Source: Peribacillus alkalitolerans
GTDB taxonomy: Bacteria > Bacillota > Bacilli > Bacillales > DSM-1321
DNA: 64,000 bases
NCBI RefSeq assembly: GCF_010882125.1
Contig: NZ_JAAGVZ010000004.1
Coordinates: forward strand, 186,001-250,000
Reading direction: 5' to 3'
The notes under the pieces were generated by a model. That model worked only from the letters and a program-made list of their open reading frames with translations. It ran no database searches and had not been told where the DNA came from. The position numbers were made by a program, and so were the translations under genes. This document shows, piece by piece, positions 58,827 to 64,000 of the stretch; position 1 is the first letter of the stretch, and each line of letters starts with the position of its first letter.

Positions 58827-60572
58827 TTAACGCATTATCGATGGAAAGAGTACTGTCTTATTCATGACATCATACATTCCCCTTGGAGTAATTCGGATGT
58901 AAGGTAAGTGAGTTGAGGAAAAGAATAATAAAGTGTAGATTGGGTCGCTGAAGCGGTACCCTCTATCCTTTAAAATCTGCTTTAACTCCTTTTCTTGCTT
59001 AATCAGAATTTCCATTGGTTCGCATGACATTAGCCCTTTTAATGTCAAAGGAAGCTCATGGATCACGAGTCCATTTTCAGCGGTCACGATTCCTCCACCA
59101 AGCTCCTTTAAGCGTTTGAATGCAACAATCATATCTTCTTTACGTTTACCGATTAACACAATATCTCCTGTGTTGGAATAGGAGCTGGCAAACCCGCAGA
59201 GACGATTGGCAAATCCTTTTAATACCGTATTTATTTGCCATTTCCCATTGCGGTCGATCAACATGAAGAAGCATTCGTCATGTTCAAAGGATAACTCGTC
59301 ATCCGAAACATCCCTAAGGACTGAATAAGGTTTTGTTATAACATCATTGACCATTTTAATTCCAAAAGGCATCGAGAATTGAAGGTCATCCATATGCAAA
59401 TCCCATTCAATGTTCATCTGTTCAAATCCATGATCGGCCCAATCAAAGGTATCAAAAGCGCCATTACTAGCCTGTCTGTCCCTTTTCACCCATTTACCTT
59501 TTGCCATAACAGCTACTGGAGTTGGGTTATCAATTTCAGTTAAGAAATTAATGTTTGCGACTCGTCCTGTTGCGATGTTTCCATGTAAATATTCTATATT
59601 GTAGTATCGAGCAATATTAATGGAAGCCATATTATAGGCATCTATAGGAGAAATGCCCCCATCCATACAAATCTTAATTAATTGATCCGTCATACCGTTT
59701 TCATAAAATGAAGGTGGAGAACCGTCTGTATTTAAAAATAATTTTTCAAAATAATCGACACCAAGTTCCTTTAATTCCGTTACTAGCTTTGGCAAATCTG
59801 GCCTAATAGAAGAATGTCGCAAAGAAACGGTATATCCCTGTACTAGTCGTGTGTAAGCCTCCTCACCCGTCATCGCTTCATGATCACAGTCCGCACCGAA
59901 CAACATCATTTTTGCTAGTGTTTTTTCTGAAGCTCCTGGAAAATGGCCTTCGATTTGCTTTCGCATTCTTTTGGCTTCTTGTATCCAATGCAGCAACATA
60001 TCGTCTCCAGCGAGCAAACGAGGCCATCCTGTCAGTTCCCCGCCTTGCAAAATGGCGTCATGTTCAAGCCATGCTTTGACATTTCCATGAGAAAAAAGTG
60101 TTTCTTCATTTAGTAGCTCCGTTTGAGCATCAAAGCGACACCACCAATACATCGTTGATGGTAAATTTCTAAGCTCCTTCAATAAAGAAAACGCTTTCTT
60201 TTTTTCTAATTGTAAAAAAATCATCATGTTGTCATTGATGAGAGTCGTCGTACCGTATTGAGATGCATACTGCGAAAATGTATGGGGATTATATAATTGA
60301 AATGGATGAGCATGTGGCTCAATATAACCTGGTACTAAATAGTAGTCACTACAATCAACAACTTCACATCCATCAAGTAAAAGAGGTTCCATTTCTCCAA
60401 CATAAACAATTCGATCGTCATAAATCCAAATGTTAGCTTTTAACCATTTTCTCACGACTTGATTCAAATAAGTAGCATTTTTAAGTAAAACATGCGGAGC
60501 CTTTTCACCATCTAACACGGCGACATGCTCACGCAAATGTTTGTTTTTCCATCTATAGCGCTGTTCAAGCAT
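58827..60572 (-). CDS. yerA: Adenine deaminase-like amidohydrolase YerA
   Basis: A 581-residue metal-dependent amidohydrolase related to adenine deaminase. Signatures: NIWIYDDRIVYVGEME (about 48-63), the metal site LVPGYIEPHAHPFQ (about 79-92), EGHFPGASEKTLAKMMLFGADCDHEAMTGEEA (about 188-219), LNTDGSPPS and the family C-terminal domain. The start at ATG 60572 puts GGGAGG 7 bases upstream and gives the B. subtilis YerA length; the open frame to 60707 adds unrelated residues. Proposed reaction: adenine to hypoxanthine, though YerA itself is only a putative deaminase. Confidence 0.9.
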   Translation of the reverse strand: MLEQRYRWKNKHLREHVAVLDGEKAPHVLLKNATYLNQVVRKWLKANIWIYDDRIVYVGEMEPLLLDGCEVVDCSDYYLVPGYIEPHAHPFQLYNPHTFSQYASQYGTTTLINDNMMIFLQLEKKKAFSLLKELRNLPSTMYWWCRFDAQTELLNEETLFSHGNVKAWLEHDAILQGGELTGWPRLLAGDDMLLHWIQEAKRMRKQIEGHFPGASEKTLAKMMLFGADCDHEAMTGEEAYTRLVQGYTVSLRHSSIRPDLPKLVTELKELGVDYFEKLFLNTDGSPPSFYENGMTDQLIKICMDGGISPIDAYNMASINIARYYNIEYLHGNIATGRVANINFLTEIDNPTPVAVMAKGKWVKRDRQASNGAFDTFDWADHGFEQMNIEWDLHMDDLQFSMPFGIKMVNDVITKPYSVLRDVSDDELSFEHDECFFMLIDRNGKWQINTVLKGFANRLCGFASSYSNTGDIVLIGKRKEDMIVAFKRLKELGGGIVTAENGLVIHELPLTLKGLMSCEPMEILIKQEKELKQILKDRGYRFSDPIYTLLFFSSTHLPYIRITPRGMYDVMNKTVLFPSIMR

Positions 60573-60707
60573 GAACATACCTCCCTTTGCCTTAATAGTG
60601 GAATTTTCCATAAAAGATTGTTTTTTTAATACTAGCATATTTTCCAATTTAGCACAGTAAAGTTTTAAATTTTGTATGTTAATACTTTGTGAAGGAGTCG
60701 ATTCCAC

Positions 60708-60998
60708 ATGAACGTAAAATCCAATATTGGAATTATCAATGCATTAATACGAATTACTGTTGGATTTACCTTATTATCCTTGGTTACAGCCAAAATGGTA
60801 AAGAGACCATATAAGGAGTCCTATATCCTTATAGCTATGATGGCTGCCATGAAAATAGCTGAAGGAATCCTCCGTTACTGTCCATTAACGCAACTTTACG
60901 AAAATCGAGACCATGCAGAAGACAAAAATTTAGAAAAGAAGATGAATTCGATTGAAGAGGAATTAACTAAGGCAGCTTCTGCAATAAATCCTTCTTGA
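60708..60998 (+). CDS. DUF2892 (YgaP-like) small membrane protein
   Basis: A 96-residue protein. The first 62 residues match the DUF2892 transmembrane hairpin: NIGIINALIRITVGFTLLSLVTA, then YILIAMMAAMKIAEGILRYCPLTQLY with the usual cysteine. A charged tail of 34 residues follows. GAAGGAG lies 10 bases before the ATG. Function unknown. Divergent from yerA, followed by a terminator. Confidence 0.8.
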   Translation: MNVKSNIGIINALIRITVGFTLLSLVTAKMVKRPYKESYILIAMMAAMKIAEGILRYCPLTQLYENRDHAEDKNLEKKMNSIEEELTKAASAINPS

Positions 60999-61013
60999 GC
61001 CGGACATAGAAAT

Positions 61014-61045
61014 AGGACTGAGCATTCTAATATCTCAGTCCTGTT
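61014..61045 (+). terminator. Terminator of the DUF2892 gene
   Basis: AGGACTGAG (61014-61022) pairs with CTCAGTCCT (61034-61042), followed by GTTTC. Confidence 0.8.
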
Positions 61046-61071
61046 TCATATAATAATAAGGAGTGAATTCT

Positions 61072-61185
61072 ATGTTCTTTGAATATGTTTCAGATGTATC
61101 CTTTGTGGTAATTGCATTGATAGGTTCATTAATCGCTTTAGGATTTGTCTTCGTGAGAAAGTCACGTAGAAAAAGTATCCGCTAA
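61072..61185 (+). CDS. 37-residue single-pass membrane peptide
   Basis: ATG 61072 is preceded by AAGGAG at 8 bases. The product begins MFFEYVSDVSFVVIALIGSL, continues IALGFVFVRKSRRKSIR and stops at 61183-61185. A single hydrophobic helix with a strongly basic C-terminal tail predicts N-out, C-in orientation. The ribosome binding site, composition and position between a terminator and the convergent purD gene make a real small protein likely; the family is not known to me. Confidence 0.6.
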   Translation: MFFEYVSDVSFVVIALIGSLIALGFVFVRKSRRKSIR

Positions 61186-61208
61186 ACGTAAGCTATACTA
61201 TTCTTACT

Positions 61209-62489
<1,281 letters not shown>

Positions 62490-62498
62490 TCATATTTA

Positions 62499-62522
62499 GG
62501 GAATGGGTCTGACCCCATTCCT
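62499..62522. repeat. REP-like palindrome between purH and purD
   Basis: GGAATGGG (62500-62507) pairs with CCCATTCC (62514-62521). On the minus strand it contains GGGGTCAGACCC, a motif I know as a scattered palindrome in many Bacillus genomes. One copy only in this window. Confidence 0.5.
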
Positions 62523-62592
62523 TTATTTAATTCTCTTGTAGGAGTTAGGTTTTTACCTTTAATTCAGTTTGTGGAAGAGGATCTGAATCCAA

Positions 62593-64000
62593 TTAGTGCT
62601 TGAAGTGGCGTATGCCTGTGAAGACCATAGTAATACCGTGTTCATCGGCTTTTTTGATGGAGTCTTCATCACGTACCGATCCGCCTGGCTGAATGATTGC
62701 AGTGATGCCAGCTTTAGCTGCTGCTTCGACAGTATCATCCATTGGGAAGAATGCATCTGAAGCCATTGCAGCACCCGTCGCCTTTTCGCCTGCTTGATCA
62801 AGTGCAATGCGCGCTGCCCCAACTCGGTTCATCTGTCCAGCACCTACGCCTAATGTCATGTTCTCATCAGTTACTACAATGGCATTGGACTTCACATGTT
62901 TGACAACTTTCCACCCTAGCTTCATTGCAGCCCATTCCTGTTCTGTCGGCTGACGTTTTGTCGGAACCGTTACATTTGCATCCTCTAAAGAAAACCCGTC
63001 CATATCCTGAACTAATAGGCCGCCCTCAATGCTTGTCAGTTTTTTCTCCACCTTTTGAATACCATCAAAAGATACCGTTAATAAACGGATGTTTTTCTTA
63101 CCAGTTAAAATTTGAATGGCTTCCTCAGAAAACGATGGAGCAATCACGATTTCAAGGAAAATCTCATGCAGTTTCTCCGCTGTTTTACCATCCACTTCAC
63201 GATTCAATGCTACTATCCCACCGAAAATCGATGTAGGATCTGCTTCATAAGCTTTTTGGAACGCCTCTCCAATTGTCTCGCCAGTTCCTACTCCACATGG
63301 ATTCATATGCTTTACTGCAACCGCTGCTGGCTGATCAAATTCTTTTACAATTTGAAGAGCTGCATCAGCATCATTAATATTATTATAGGAAAGCTCTTTT
63401 CCATGAAGCTGCTCTGCTTGGGCTACAGAGAATAATGATCCGAGTGGCTTTTTATAGAAAGCTGCTTTCTGATGAGGGTTTTCTCCATATCGAAGTGATT
63501 GCTTCAATTCATAGGTTACTGTCATGCTCTCAGGGTTCTCTTCCCCAGAAAGTTGTGTCATATACTCCGCTATTACAGCGTCATAAGAGGCTGTATGACG
63601 AAATACCTTTGCTGCAAGTCTTCTTCTTGTTTCTTTCGTCGTCTCTCCATCTGCTTTAAGCTCAGAAAGTACGATTTCATAGTCTGCAGGATCGACTACA
63701 ACTGTAATATATTCATGATTCTTTGCAGATGAACGCAGCATTGTTGGGCCACCAATATCGATGTTCTCAATCGCATCTTCAACCGTCACATCAGGCTTTT
63801 CAATCGTCTTTTGAAATGGATATAAGTTCACGCATACTACATCGATAGGCTGAATATTATGTTCGTTCAATTGAACCTGATGAGAATCGTCATCACGTCT
63901 TGCTAACAATGCACCATGTACATTCGGATGCAAAGTTTTTACCCTGCCGTCTAATATCTCTGGAAATCCTGTAACATCGCTAATTCCAATCACTTCTAAT
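62593..64000 (-). CDS. purH: Bifunctional AICAR formyltransferase / IMP cyclohydrolase PurH (5' end outside)
   Basis: The 3' 469 codons or so of purH; the frame stays open to the right window edge, so about 40 N-terminal residues are missing. The IMP cyclohydrolase part shows [30 protein letters not shown] and [13 protein letters not shown]. The AICAR formyltransferase part shows [29 protein letters not shown] and the C-terminal [34 protein letters not shown]. It makes the last two steps to IMP. Upstream of purD, as in the Bacillus pur operon. Confidence 0.97.
   Translation of the reverse strand, partial: LEVIGISDVTGFPEILDGRVKTLHPNVHGALLARRDDDSHQVQLNEHNIQPIDVVCVNLYPFQKTIEKPDVTVEDAIENIDIGGPTMLRSSAKNHEYITVVVDPADYEIVLSELKADGETTKETRRRLAAKVFRHTASYDAVIAEYMTQLSGEENPESMTVTYELKQSLRYGENPHQKAAFYKKPLGSLFSVAQAEQLHGKELSYNNINDADAALQIVKEFDQPAAVAVKHMNPCGVGTGETIGEAFQKAYEADPTSIFGGIVALNREVDGKTAEKLHEIFLEIVIAPSFSEEAIQILTGKKNIRLLTVSFDGIQKVEKKLTSIEGGLLVQDMDGFSLEDANVTVPTKRQPTEQEWAAMKLGWKVVKHVKSNAIVVTDENMTLGVGAGQMNRVGAARIALDQAGEKATGAAMASDAFFPMDDTVEAAAKAGITAIIQPGGSVRDEDSIKKADEHGITMVFTGIRHFKH

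Overview
The window looks like chromosomal DNA from a low-GC Gram-positive endospore-forming bacterium of the Bacillaceae. The right-hand part follows the Bacillus subtilis order purH-purD-yerA-yerB-yerC-pcrB-pcrA-ligA-camS, followed further left by gatCAB, a proline transporter, dagK and rlmCD. Ribosome binding sites are strong (AAGGAGG type), TTG and GTG starts are used, and most units end in a clear hairpin with a T-run. No rRNA, tRNA, CRISPR array, prophage or insertion sequence was seen.

Layout. 1-2.3 kb: a cut-off ABC transporter, an aspartokinase relic, an RsbR-type stressosome protein and a zinc-ribbon protein. 2.3-8.5 kb: CoA-disulfide reductase-like flavoprotein, class II aldolase, divergent DeoR regulator, two tandem-repeat arrays, mtnA and mtnK. 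Together the aldolase, mtnA and mtnK suggest a DHAP-shunt route for 5-methylthioribose or 5-deoxyribose. 8.9-11.8 kb: a YhgE/Pip gene broken by one in-frame TAG, a TetR-type palindrome and a third repeat array. 12-20.8 kb: histidine utilisation (hutH, an AraC-type regulator, hutU, hutI, hutG, a YjiH-type membrane protein), with no hutP next to it. 21-33 kb: accessory genes: M6 metalloprotease, small regulators, LysM protein, S66 peptidase, a three-gene secondary-amine oxidative demethylase cluster and a royal-jelly/yellow-type protein. 33-42 kb: rlmCD, a SAM-I riboswitch in front of an odd CaiB/BaiF-like gene, dagK, gatBAC and a proline/Na+ symporter. 42-49 kb: MDR oxidoreductase, LysM amidase, a SigV/RsiV-like ECF sigma/anti-sigma pair, an MBL hydrolase, a gene relic and an EamA transporter. 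49-64 kb: P5C dehydrogenase, camS, ligA, pcrA, pcrB, yerC, yerB, yerA, two small membrane proteins, purD and the 3' part of purH.

The most unusual observation is a set of five intergenic arrays (about 5.68-5.90, 5.90-6.11, 11.30-11.80, 24.00-24.10 and 57.07-57.30 kb). In each, a short CG-containing core recurs every 20 or 21 bp, two DNA helical turns, with variable or two-phase filler between cores. The cores differ between arrays while the pitch is kept. The next most interesting are the SAM riboswitch controlling an apparently catalytically degenerate CoA-transferase-like protein, and the hut locus run by a receiver-AraC protein with Glu at the phospho-acceptor position.
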